Shown: piece after piece, positions 6,502 to 11,978 of the stretch
How the letters are laid out: each line of letters starts with the position of its first letter
How positions within the stretch are numbered: position 1 is the stretch's first letter
IMG/VR virus record: IMGVR_UViG_3300037882_000458
Span: 1-33,926 of that record
Direction: 5' to 3' (one strand)
Length of the DNA: 33,926 nucleotides
From: a virus
Position numbers and translations under genes: made by a program
The notes under the pieces: generated by a model
The model's database searches: none
Seen by the model: only the letters and a program-made list of their open reading frames with translations
What the model was told of the DNA's origin: nothing

Positions 6502-6684
6502 ATGACAAAAGTTAAATATTGGAAAGTAAGTCGGGACGAAAAAGAATTTGAGCCTGATGATGATTTTTATATAGAAATAGGTAAAAAATTTGTTTTCTTT
6601 TACGGTGGTGGTGTTGAATCATCCATGCCAAAAAGATTGATTCCTAATATAATTAAATTTTTAGAAAAGGAGTTAAACAAATGA
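6502..6684 (+). CDS. Small protein, first gene of the P2 operon
   Basis: 60 residues (MTKVKYWKVSRDEKEF...) with alternating acidic and aromatic stretches and FVFFYGGGVESSMP in the middle. It has a good ribosome site (AGGAAGG). No family recognised. It occupies the same place after operator O2 that the 46-residue gene occupies after O1. Confidence 0.65.
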   Translation: MTKVKYWKVSRDEKEFEPDDDFYIEIGKKFVFFYGGGVESSMPKRLIPNIIKFLEKELNK

Positions 6685-6845
6685 CAAAACTTAAACTAGC
6701 GTTATACGGGCTTAGCCTAACACTATTAGGCTTCATCACAGGCACATTGCTTGTGATTGGGTTTAACAGCGCGGAGTATGTTATCAGCGTTAATGTTATG
6801 AAGCCGTTGAAGGTAATGGATGTTGCGGAGGTGAGTCATGATTAA
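6681..6845 (+). CDS. Small single-pass membrane protein
   Basis: 54 residues; residues 4-28 are a hydrophobic segment (LALYGLSLTLLGFITGTLLV) with basic residues before it, suggesting an inner-membrane peptide with its C-terminus outside. ATGA overlap with the previous gene and 8-base overlap with the next. Function unknown. Confidence 0.6.
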   Translation: MTKLKLALYGLSLTLLGFITGTLLVIGFNSAEYVISVNVMKPLKVMDVAEVSHD

Positions 6846-7197
6846 ATTGGAAGTCGGTAAGTGTTATAAAACACGCGATGGGCGCAAAGCAAAGTGCGTT
6901 CATATTCATGAAACTGGCAACCCCCATAGTAGGTGCATTGTTGTATTTGACAACCCTGCGCGGACTTTATCATATAGTGAGGCTGGCTATATTTATCCAT
7001 GGGATACTGATGACACAATCGTTTCCGAATGGGTAGAGCCAAAACAATTCAAATACGATCTTGCCGTATTTGAGTGTATAACCATTGACGGCGAGAAAAT
7101 TTATTATTTGCAAGATTTAAGTCGTTTGGACACGGTTGGATTAAATGCCATTGTTGCAAAACGTACAATCACAATTACAGAAGGCGATGGGCTATGA
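6838..7197 (+). CDS. Conserved phage hypothetical protein
   Basis: 119 residues. The N-terminus LEVGKCYKTRDGRKAKCVHI resembles a beta-barrel domain common in phage proteins of unknown role (G-x-x-Y-x-T-R-D-G-x-K-A). A second half VFECITIDGEKIYYL follows. GGAGG precedes the ATG. Function unknown. Confidence 0.7.
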   Translation: MIKLEVGKCYKTRDGRKAKCVHIHETGNPHSRCIVVFDNPARTLSYSEAGYIYPWDTDDTIVSEWVEPKQFKYDLAVFECITIDGEKIYYLQDLSRLDTVGLNAIVAKRTITITEGDGL

Positions 7198-7361
7198 CTA
7201 ACGAAGCAGGACTACAATTTAGCGGTGAGCCGACTGAACTTGCATTAAGCGCACAAGACGCAATTAATGACAGGGAAAATACACCGTATGATATTTGGTC
7301 AATGAAGTGGGGTTATACAATTATAAAAGCCCTTGAACTTATGGCAGGAGAGAAGAAATGA
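7194..7361 (+). CDS. Small hypothetical protein
   Basis: 55 residues (MTNEAGLQFSGEPTEL...), with an aromatic patch PYDIWSMKWGYTIIKAL. Overlaps both neighbours by the ATGA pattern. No family recognised. Confidence 0.6.
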   Translation: MTNEAGLQFSGEPTELALSAQDAINDRENTPYDIWSMKWGYTIIKALELMAGEKK

Positions 7362-7693
7362 CAAAAGACGAACTGATTAAGGCACGTGAGGATTTTGAAC
7401 GCGATTGCCGTTTTATAGATGAGATTGGCGGGTTTTCTAGCTTAGTAAGGAATGATTTTCTTCCAAATAAATCTCGCGATGTAATTTTAAAAGCCCTAGA
7501 CGCGCAGATAAAGGCGTGTGATGTGCCGAAGATTGAGGGGTTGGGTGAGGCGTTAACACCAGAAGCCGTTGCCGATGTTCACAAAACTTGTTGCCACCCA
7601 GATTCATCGGAGAAGCGGTGCAAAAATCTATCAACAGTAATTGAAGCCGCACGCGCATTTCACAAAATTACAGGGGGTGATGATGGCATATAG
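7358..7693 (+). CDS. Hypothetical protein
   Basis: 111 residues, charged N-terminal helix (KDELIKAREDFERDCRF) and a middle LKALDAQIKACDVP. A KTCCHPDSSEKRC segment gives clustered Cys/His that might bind metal. Not recognised. It overlaps the next gene by 11 bases. Confidence 0.62.
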   Translation: MTKDELIKAREDFERDCRFIDEIGGFSSLVRNDFLPNKSRDVILKALDAQIKACDVPKIEGLGEALTPEAVADVHKTCCHPDSSEKRCKNLSTVIEAARAFHKITGGDDGI

Positions 7694-7850
7694 AATGTCT
7701 TTAATTGATTTACTACCGAACGGAGAGCAAGTGCGAATGGGCATAAGAAGCAATGGTGAAATTGACCTAAGTATAGGTGATGAAACCATATTTATACCGC
7801 CGACTGTTGCACATGAAATAGCTAACTATATTTTAAGGAACGTAAAATGA
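7683..7850 (+). CDS. Small hypothetical protein
   Basis: 55 residues from ATG 7683 (MAYRMSLIDLLPNGEQV), chosen because GGGGG at 7673-7677 is correctly spaced; the ATG at 7680 is possible. Beta-rich with a terminal helix HEIANYILRN. Function unknown. Confidence 0.6.
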   Translation: MAYRMSLIDLLPNGEQVRMGIRSNGEIDLSIGDETIFIPPTVAHEIANYILRNVK

Positions 7851-8419
7851 CAACTGAACCAAAGCCATTACCAAAACTAAAAACAGACAAAGAGGCTGAA
7901 GATTTTGTTGAAAACGCTGACTTGACTGAATTTGATATGAGTGAGTTTAAACCAGTGAGGTTTGAGATGAAGCCAATGCCTGATTTATTGCCGTGTCCGT
8001 TTTGTGGTGGTGAGGCAAGTATAACAGACTGTGAGTTGCATAGTCATGCGTATGAAATCGGATGCCGCCAAAATGCTGAATGTCCATTAAGTCCTGAAAT
8101 CTGGGATACAAACTACGATAGAGGGGTAAAAAGATGGAACACCCGCGCCGAACCAGTGAATAGGCAGATGTTGGATGTTTTGAAAAGCGGAAACTGGACA
8201 TATCTTGGTGGTGAACGTGTAGTTTGTATCAAAACAGACGTTGTGAATAACGCCATAACCGCCGCCGAGCAATGCCAGCAGGACACCGTGGCGATACCGA
8301 GGGATGTTTTGGCACGTGCAATCATGTTAGTTGAAACCGCTTGGATGGAAGAAGAACCATTGCCTTGTGAAGAAACAGGCATCGCATTACTCAAACCATA
8401 CGTGAAGGGCGGTGATTGA
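7847..8419 (+). CDS. Fusion: BrnA/CopG-antitoxin-like N-terminus with Lar-type zinc ribbon
   Basis: 190 residues in three parts. Residues 8-41 (PKLKTDKEAEDFVENADL, then FKPVRFE) match the conserved N-terminal segment of BrnA/CopG-family antitoxins, but the ribbon-helix-helix DNA-binding half that should follow is missing. Residues 47-100 are a Lar/restriction-alleviation zinc ribbon: LLPCPFCGGEA with Cys50 and Cys53, a second Cys pair near 73 and 79, and the closing RWNTR. The C-terminal 90 residues resemble other phage proteins of unknown role. Lar proteins relieve type I restriction. An antitoxin arm could capture a host toxin; that is inference. The gene overlaps both neighbours and is intact. 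Confidence 0.72.
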   Translation: MTTEPKPLPKLKTDKEAEDFVENADLTEFDMSEFKPVRFEMKPMPDLLPCPFCGGEASITDCELHSHAYEIGCRQNAECPLSPEIWDTNYDRGVKRWNTRAEPVNRQMLDVLKSGNWTYLGGERVVCIKTDVVNNAITAAEQCQQDTVAIPRDVLARAIMLVETAWMEEEPLPCEETGIALLKPYVKGGD

Positions 8420-8739
8420 TGGGTTTCCCAATCTTAACAGGAAAAAGGTTTGCTAAAGAAGCAGAAAAAATAGCTAAATTAATTGCAAAAGCAAAGGAAA
8501 CAAAAACAATGACCCCTGAACAGATACAGCAAACGGTTGATGAGTTACAGGAAGTTTATAATGAAATAAACAACGCAAAAGGTGTGCCAGCAACTGTTGG
8601 GCAAATGATAGGCATGGAAAGGTATAGGATTATTATAAATGGTTTTCAGCAAGATGTTTTACGCCACGCCCTCACCCAAGCCCTAGAGATTGCCAAGGGG
8701 GATAAGGTGGTTCAACCAAATACATCCGCGCTGACATAG
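8419..8739 (+). CDS. Small helical hypothetical protein
   Basis: 106 residues from ATG 8419 behind GGGCGG. Lys-rich N-terminal helix (FAKEAEKIAKLIAKAKETK), then two more helices. The C-terminus QPNTSALT looks unlike the rest. Another frame continues with a conserved-looking domain immediately after residue 96, so the gene may have been truncated by a single-base loss (see the next entry). Confidence 0.6.
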   Translation: MGFPILTGKRFAKEAEKIAKLIAKAKETKTMTPEQIQQTVDELQEVYNEINNAKGVPATVGQMIGMERYRIIINGFQQDVLRHALTQALEIAKGDKVVQPNTSALT

Positions 8740-8864
8740 CCGAAGCACGCATAGCAAAGCTAGAGGATGCTTTGCGTTGGTATAGCGATATTGATGACTA
8801 CATGGGACACGACCCGATAATTTTGTTAGATATGGGTAAACGAGCAAGAGAGGTACTAAAATGA
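8706..8864 (+). pseudogene. Frameshifted or start-less reading frame with phage-like domain
   Basis: After a TAA at 8703-8705 this frame is open to TGA 8862-8864 and reads STKYIRADIAEARIAKLEDA then LRWYSDID...GKRAREVLK. That pattern (KYIRAD, helical, then L...AR..L) is typical of small phage proteins, and its end overlaps the next ATG as ATGA like every true gene here. Yet no ATG, GTG or TTG lies before its conserved start. One extra G in the AAGGTGG run at 8704-8710 would fuse it to the preceding gene. It could be a mutation, a sequencing error, or use of a rare start codon. Confidence 0.5.
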
Positions 8865-9034
8865 AAACAATATTATCAAAAATATTATTCTGTTTGGGTG
8901 ATGCCACAAGTCACTTGATGTTAAAGCCAAGAATGGGTAAACTTTACTTTGTTTACAACTGGCTTATGACGAAATCTGCTGAACTTGATACACAGGGGAA
9001 GGTGTGGAAGCATGAACCAACAAATAATCCTTAA
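8861..9034 (+). CDS. Conserved small phage protein
   Basis: 57 residues with LSKILFCLGDATSH, an aromatic LYFVYNWLM and the terminal SAELDTQGKVWK. The order L..L.GD..S, Y..YN.LM..S.E.D..G..WK is a recurring small phage protein of unknown function, possibly an amphipathic membrane-associated peptide. Start overlaps the previous frame as ATGA. Confidence 0.68.
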   Translation: MKTILSKILFCLGDATSHLMLKPRMGKLYFVYNWLMTKSAELDTQGKVWKHEPTNNP

Positions 9035-9176
9035 CCTACAATTCCGTGACGCTGTAACGGGCGAACTGCACAATATCAACGTCACGCCTGAACAATGGGA
9101 TAACCTATCGCTATTTGCTGAAAACAGGCTGGCAGAGGCGTTTAAGAAACATGGACTGAAAAAGGATATGAGATGA
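9012..9176 (+). CDS. Small hypothetical protein
   Basis: 54 residues from ATG 9012, behind GGAAG. Reads MNQQIILNLQFRDAVTGELH, then a helix LFAENRLAEAFKKHGLKK. It overlaps the previous gene by 23 bases. Function unknown. Confidence 0.6.
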   Translation: MNQQIILNLQFRDAVTGELHNINVTPEQWDNLSLFAENRLAEAFKKHGLKKDMR

Positions 9177-9382
9177 TTAATCTATTTAATAAAAAAGATG
9201 CATGGGTTGAATCGGAAAGAAAAAGATTTCGTGAAATGAATGACCCTGCTTTTGGGGAATTAACAAGTGAGGAGTTTCAAAACCTTGGTGAGATATTAAT
9301 GAAATTAACCAAAATTGCCAATGGCAAAAGAAAACATATTATGTTGCTTGGCGTTCAAATTATTATTAATGATGGCAAATAA
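9173..9382 (+). CDS. Small hypothetical protein
   Basis: 69 residues, charged helices (WVESERKRFREMNDPAFGEL) and a basic segment NGKRKHIMLLG near the end. ATGA overlap with the previous gene; ends one base before the next start. Function unknown. Confidence 0.62.
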   Translation: MINLFNKKDAWVESERKRFREMNDPAFGELTSEEFQNLGEILMKLTKIANGKRKHIMLLGVQIIINDGK

Positions 9383-9718
9383 ATGTCCCACCTACTAAAA
9401 CACAAATACGCGCAATATTTAGCCCGTACATTGATTTCAAAAGAGGATTGGGACATACTGCGCCCAAAACGTGATAAGGCATCTATGAAGCGAAAATGGC
9501 TTATTGTTATAGCTATGATTGACAAGGGAGTTTCGCAAAATTTAATCGCCACGGTACTTGACACGGATTACAAAAACATACAATATTGGATACGTGACCA
9601 ATTGGATTATGCCAGAACTATGAAGCGAAGGAATATCCGTTTATCGCGTAATGGTTTGGCAGAGTTTCAGTTGTGGGCGGAAAGCCAATCGAATCATACT
9701 GTGCCTATTGGGCTCTAG
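9383..9718 (+). CDS. HTH DNA-binding protein, last gene of the early block
   Basis: 111 residues. Residues 20-70 form a three-helix DNA-binding unit: KEDWDILRPKRDKASMKRKW, IVIAMIDKGVSQNLIATVLD, then DYKNIQYWIRDQ as the likely recognition helix. The C-terminus is basic (TMKRRNIRLSRN). Such a domain is found in replication initiators, TrpR/DnaA-like and transposase-like HTH proteins; I cannot assign one. Its place, last before the structured RNA and the switch to the opposite strand, suggests control of the late region or of that RNA. This is inference. Confidence 0.62.
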   Translation: MSHLLKHKYAQYLARTLISKEDWDILRPKRDKASMKRKWLIVIAMIDKGVSQNLIATVLDTDYKNIQYWIRDQLDYARTMKRRNIRLSRNGLAEFQLWAESQSNHTVPIGL

Positions 9719-9783
9719 ATTCCCTGACATAAGCGCAGGGTTTTGTCCCAACCGTAAGGCGGACACGCGAGAACACAGTATGA

Positions 9784-9894
9784 TTGGACGGGTTAGTGTG
9801 AATGTGTTAGCACGGGAAAGCCGAGACATGGTGAAACATGGAGTAGGAAACAAAATGCCTAGAGGTGGTTCGATTCCATCACTCGTCCAAGCCA
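9784..9894 (+). ncRNA. tRNA-like domain with T arm and encoded CCA
   Basis: TTGGACGGGT (9784-9793) pairs with ACTCGTCCAA (9881-9890) over 10 bp with one G-T. The hairpin GGTGG-TTCGATT-CCATC (9864-9880) lies directly against the 3' strand, with the 7-base loop of a standard T arm, and GCCA follows the stem at 9891-9894. TA at 9794-9795 and GTGT/GCAC (9796-9799 with 9810-9813) resemble positions 8-9 and a D stem. There is no canonical anticodon arm in the 50 bases between, so it is not a normal tRNA. Confidence 0.55.
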
Positions 9895-9899
9895 TTCTT

Positions 9900-9974
9900 A
9901 GTTAGCTATCGGCAGGGTTGTATATGCCGTTTACGATAAAACCCCTTTAATGGGGAATAATACGATAGCTAACT
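9900..9974 (+). repeat. 12-bp stem domain with two inner hairpins
   Basis: AGTTAGCTATCG (9900-9911) and CGATAGCTAACT (9963-9974) are perfectly complementary. Inside lie CGGCA/TGCCG (9910-9914 with 9925-9929), which competes with the last two outer pairs, and CCCC-TTTAAT-GGGG (9942-9955). TACGATA occurs at 9932 and again at 9961, so the 5' strand has a second, weaker partner. Confidence 0.6.
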
Positions 9975-10064
9975 TGGACTGGCGGCGTGGATAGGACACG
10001 CATAGAGTTACAGTACCCTCGAAAATAAAAACTGATAGCAGGTATCAAGCCCTGCCCAGTCCAA
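9974..10064 (+). repeat. Cloverleaf-like domain closed by a 9-bp stem
   Basis: TTGGACTGG (9974-9982) pairs with CCAGTCCAA (10056-10064). Inside are GCGTG-7-CACGC (9985-10001), CAGT-16-ACTG (10011-10034) and GCAGG-8-CCTGC (10038-10055), the last stacked directly on the closing stem as a T arm would be. Its loop TATCAAGC looks like a T loop with one extra A. The closing stem shares the TTGGAC/GTCCAA sequence with the tRNA-like domain. Confidence 0.55.
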
Positions 10065-10070
10065 CTAATA

Positions 10071-10148
10071 TCACATATAAGTGAGCAAAACGCGCTGGAA
10101 ATATCATATATATGTGGTCAAAATAGTTAATGGTAACATATATGTTAC
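10071..10148 (+). repeat. Evenly spaced AT-rich dyads
   Basis: TCACATATAAGTGA (10071-10084), CATATATATG (10105-10114) and the perfect 16-bp palindrome GTAACATATATGTTAC (10133-10148) have centres 32 and 31 bases apart, about three helical turns. A fourth ATAT-centred site near 10174 may continue the series. Together they could be protein-binding sites or iterons. The rest of this region up to 10263 holds no gene. Confidence 0.45.
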
Positions 10149-10175
10149 TAATCAATGTTGTATTTGAAACGAATA

Positions 10176-10216
10176 TGTGTCACCTGCCGATTATTTTTAG
10201 ACACACTATCTTTTTA
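10176..10216 (+). terminator. Possible plus-strand terminator
   Basis: TGTGTC (10176-10181) and GACACA (10200-10205) form a 6-bp stem around an 18-base loop, followed by CTATCTTTTTAAA. It is weak because the stem is short, but it is placed where the early/RNA transcript should end before the convergent lysis genes. Confidence 0.35.
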
Positions 10217-10263
10217 AATCAATTCTTTATGGCGTATTTGCCGATGTTGTATGCCGATTTGTT

Positions 10264-10449
10264 TTATTCACAACGCTGATTATGCGTTATCGCCTGCCTA
10301 GCGTCATCCTCTGTCAGAACCGACTCCAGTGAAAAATCTAACTTCTCGCAGGCATTTATCACGTGGGTATTTGGTGAGCACCCACTCACAATAAGCATTA
10401 CGCAAATCATCACCAATAAGCGCGTAGTTTTTCCGTTTGCGTTTGTCAT
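10264..10449 (-). CDS. Rz1-like outer-membrane spanin lipoprotein
   Basis: 61 residues: basic N-terminus, hydrophobic LLVMICVMLIVSG and the lipobox IVSGC, giving a lipid-attached Cys24 and a short mature peptide ending in Cys-Glu. It starts inside the Rz gene in another frame and extends 40 bases past it, the classic overlapping Rz/Rz1 arrangement. Rz1 joins inner-membrane Rz across the periplasm to fuse the two membranes in the last step of lysis, which implies a Gram-negative host. Unlike lambda Rz1 it is not notably Pro-rich. Confidence 0.78.
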   Translation of the reverse strand: MTNANGKTTRLLVMICVMLIVSGCSPNTHVINACEKLDFSLESVLTEDDARQAITHNQRCE

Positions 10450-10615
10450 GTTGTTTTTTCTCTTTTTGTTTGGCGTTTTCAGCGTCCTGTGTGCACTGTA
10501 TTTTACCGTCTGCTACCCCTGCATCGTATCGTGCCTTCCCGTAAACTGTAATCAAAAAACCGCCAAGGGCTATAAAGCCCAAGGCGGCGAGAACTAAGAA
10601 AGGAACACTACGCAT
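10304..10615 (-). CDS. Rz-like inner-membrane spanin
   Basis: 103 residues with an N-terminal membrane segment (residues 4-24, PFLVLAALGFIALGGFLITVY) and a periplasmic part that begins GKARYDAGVADGKI and continues with a long Lys/Gln-rich helix likely to form a coiled coil, plus Cys residues near 40, 74 and 88. It begins as TAATG with the holin stop and contains the start of Rz1. Length is slightly short against lambda Rz (153). Confidence 0.75.
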   Translation of the reverse strand: MRSVPFLVLAALGFIALGGFLITVYGKARYDAGVADGKIQCTQDAENAKQKEKKQHDKRKRKNYALIGDDLRNAYCEWVLTKYPRDKCLREVRFFTGVGSDRG

Positions 10616-10773
10616 TATTTCTTTGGATTAACTACAGAGAAGTAGTCAAGCAATTTAACTACTTTCGCCAAAATCGCATCGTCTTTTTGTGATGGTGTTA
10701 AACCAACGATAAAAGTCGCAATGGTAACAACCGCACCGATAACTGTGAAAATGTCTGCAATTACTTCTGTCAT
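10615..10773 (-). CDS. Small holin (single membrane segment)
   Basis: 52 residues, MTEVIADIFTVIGAVVTIAT and on to FIVGLTPSQKDDAI, ending FSVVNPKK. One membrane helix at about 5-25 is followed by an amphipathic, charged C-terminal helix. The TP-x-x-x-DD-A-I and VVNPKK signature is common in small phage holin-like proteins. AAAGGA lies 6 bases before the ATG. Being first in a holin-Rz-Rz1 cassette with its own promoter supports a role in timing lysis. I am sure of the gene, less of holin function. Confidence 0.7.
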   Translation of the reverse strand: MTEVIADIFTVIGAVVTIATFIVGLTPSQKDDAILAKVVKLLDYFSVVNPKK

Positions 10774-10793
10774 ATCATGTCCTTTTGTTAAAA

Positions 10794-10845
10794 GCAGTCA
10801 TAGGGGTTAAATATATAAGGAAGGAATAGACGCGCCTATGACTGC
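10794..10845 (-). promoter_or_regulatory. 5'-leader hairpin of the holin operon
   Basis: GCAGTCATAGG and CCTATGACTGC form an 11-bp perfect stem with a 30-base loop. Measured from the -10 box the transcript should begin at about 10845, so the hairpin would form the very 5' end of the mRNA. The loop contains TTCCTTCCTT, able to pair with the AAAAGGA ribosome site at 10780-10786. Confidence 0.6.
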
Positions 10846-10851
10846 AAATTC

Positions 10852-10880
10852 AGTATATATGATAATCGCATAGTCGTCAA
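10852..10880 (-). promoter_or_regulatory. Lysis-cassette promoter
   Basis: On the minus strand TTGACG (10880-10875), a 17-base spacer and TATACT (10857-10852) make a strong sigma70-type promoter directly after the endolysin terminator. It would drive holin, Rz and Rz1 apart from the main late operon. Confidence 0.7.
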
Positions 10881-10929
10881 TAAAAAAGAAACCCGCCAAG
10901 GTTACGCATTGTGAAGAGGCGTGGCGGGT
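10880..10929 (-). terminator. Intrinsic terminator after the endolysin gene
   Basis: ACCCGCCA (10891-10898) and TGGCGGGT (10922-10929) form an 8-bp GC-rich stem; on the minus strand it is followed by TTTCTTTTTTATT. The loop of 23 bases is larger than usual but has an inner CGC/GCG pairing. Confidence 0.7.
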
Positions 10930-10982
10930 ATGTTGTTTATAGTTTATCTAATATGCGGAGATTAGTCAAGTTATTATCCGCA

Positions 10983-11447
10983 TTAAAGCACAGTCCCCAT
11001 ACGCCCATCTTTATCAAGGCGCAACCATAGCTTATAATTAAACACTGGACAGGCTTTGTTTGGTTCGACCTCTTTATGCCCGTGGAATGTTAGACCGCCC
11101 TTGTAGAGCTTATTTAGCGTCAAACAAAGGGCAACCAATGATGCGCGTTGTTCTTTGGTGAATTTGGCTATGTCTTTACCATGCACGCAGATTGCAATCG
11201 AGCCTGTGTTATGTCCTTTTTGCGCCGCAGGGACTAATTCAATATCGCGCCCGTATTGGATTGTGCCGTTTTTCTGCACAAAGAAATGGTATCCGATACC
11301 TGACCAGCCACGTTCCTTATGCCACGCCTCTATGGTTTCTGCATTATCATGGTGTGCATGGTCTGAATCAGAGCAATGCAAAAACACCTTGGTTACTTTA
11401 CGCGCTGACTTGTTTATTTTTGTTAAATCAACTTGTTTGAATTTCAT
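10983..11447 (-). CDS. N-acetylmuramoyl-L-alanine amidase endolysin (T7 lysozyme-like)
   Basis: 154 residues of the amidase_2/PGRP fold that cleaves the amide between N-acetylmuramic acid and the peptide stem of murein. Seen: FLHCSDS with zinc ligand His24, GIGYHFFVQKNG with Tyr53, AQKGHNTGSIAICVHG, and HGHKEVEPNKACPVF with His124, Lys131 and Cys133 as the remaining ligand and catalytic residues. Length equals T7 gp3.5 (151). No signal peptide or membrane anchor, so it needs a holin to leave the cytoplasm. The ATG overlaps the preceding stop as ATGA. T7 gp3.5 also inhibits T7 RNA polymerase; no phage polymerase is visible here. Confidence 0.93.
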   Translation of the reverse strand: MKFKQVDLTKINKSARKVTKVFLHCSDSDHAHHDNAETIEAWHKERGWSGIGYHFFVQKNGTIQYGRDIELVPAAQKGHNTGSIAICVHGKDIAKFTKEQRASLVALCLTLNKLYKGGLTFHGHKEVEPNKACPVFNYKLWLRLDKDGRMGTVL

Positions 11448-11722
11448 AACGACTCCATTAGTGCTTTTTTAATATCGTCTGCGTCAATCGCGCCTAATAC
11501 ATAAGCAAGGTTCTGAAATTGATGAGGGCTTTCCCCGTGACAAACACGTGCGATTTCACGGAGTAAAAGATAGATTCCTGCCCTCTGAATATCATTGAGG
11601 TCGCTATAACCGATGAGCCAGACAACTTGATCTTGCATTGCTTTGGCTGTTTCATAAACTCGTGATACACTACAGTCATCATTTTCCCCATTAAGCAGGT
11701 TGGTCGTCATCGTCCGTGTCAT
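11444..11722 (-). CDS. Hypothetical protein
   Basis: 92 residues, largely helical (TAKAMQDQVVWLIGYSDL, AGIYLLLREIARVCHG), ending DDIKKALMESL. ATG 11722 is shown; ATG 11710 is also possible and neither has a clear ribosome site. It overlaps both neighbours. Function unknown; it sits in the endolysin operon. Confidence 0.6.
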   Translation of the reverse strand: MTRTMTTNLLNGENDDCSVSRVYETAKAMQDQVVWLIGYSDLNDIQRAGIYLLLREIARVCHGESPHQFQNLAYVLGAIDADDIKKALMESL

Positions 11723-11978
11723 CCTCTAGCATTAAATACGTTGCCATGTTCTTTGTGGATTCGTTCAACATAAAGGTAGCAAGGGCAATGCGCGTATCTG
11801 ATAATAGTATGTCAGATTCAAACCAATCGTCAATACCGTCCTTGTATCGCAAAACAACAATACAGCAAGCTATGTCATCACGTAAAGTTGCAAGCTGTGT
11901 TATGACGGCATCTATGGGGCTACCGTTTCGCTCGGTTGTTAATATCTCGCGTGTTTGAAAATCAATAACCTCACCCAT
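11691..11978 (-). CDS. Hypothetical acidic protein
   Basis: 95 residues (MGEVIDFQTREILTTERNGS) with a terminal run of Asp (DDTDDDDQPA). GGAG is 7 bases before the ATG. Pattern of a small helical protein; the middle reads LRDDIACCIVVLRYKDG. No family recognised. Confidence 0.62.
   Translation of the reverse strand: MGEVIDFQTREILTTERNGSPIDAVITQLATLRDDIACCIVVLRYKDGIDDWFESDILLSDTRIALATFMLNESTKNMATYLMLEDDTDDDDQPA

Larger units (their letters stand above)
9720..10066 (+). ncRNA. Putative structured RNA with tRNA-like domain
   Basis: A 347-base stretch with no plausible gene and dense, well-formed pairing. In order: hairpin CCCTG/CAGGG (9722-9740); hairpin TGTCC/GGACA (9744-9765) capped by CC-GTAA-GG, a GNRA tetraloop; the tRNA-like domain 9784-9894; a 12-bp stem domain 9900-9974; and a cloverleaf-like domain 9974-10064. 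The plus strand is taken as sense because the T loop and the CCA read that way and the early genes run into it. It is not a recognised tmRNA, tRNA, riboswitch or group I intron. No promoter of its own is certain; it may be the 3' end of the early transcript. Confidence 0.6.

Noticed and set aside
9558-9584. TTGACA and TACAAT with a 15-base spacer, possible promoter for the RNA
   Set aside because: The boxes are good but the spacer is short and both lie in codons of the HTH gene; not enough to call.
9864-9894. An attP core carrying the 3' end of a host tRNA gene
   Set aside because: The sequence would fit, but its complementary 5' strand and surrounding stems are present here and no integrase is in the window. 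It stays a weaker alternative to a phage RNA.
9651-9905. Overlapping 84-codon open frames on both strands
   Set aside because: They lie across the structured RNA and the end of the HTH gene, have no ribosome site and an unnatural residue composition.
9720-10066. A tmRNA, including the permuted two-piece form known in Alphaproteobacteria
   Set aside because: The T arm-CCA-spacer-TTGGAC order and size are suggestive, but there is no GGAUUCGAC-type 5' motif and no tag reading frame ending in Ala-Ala before a stop.
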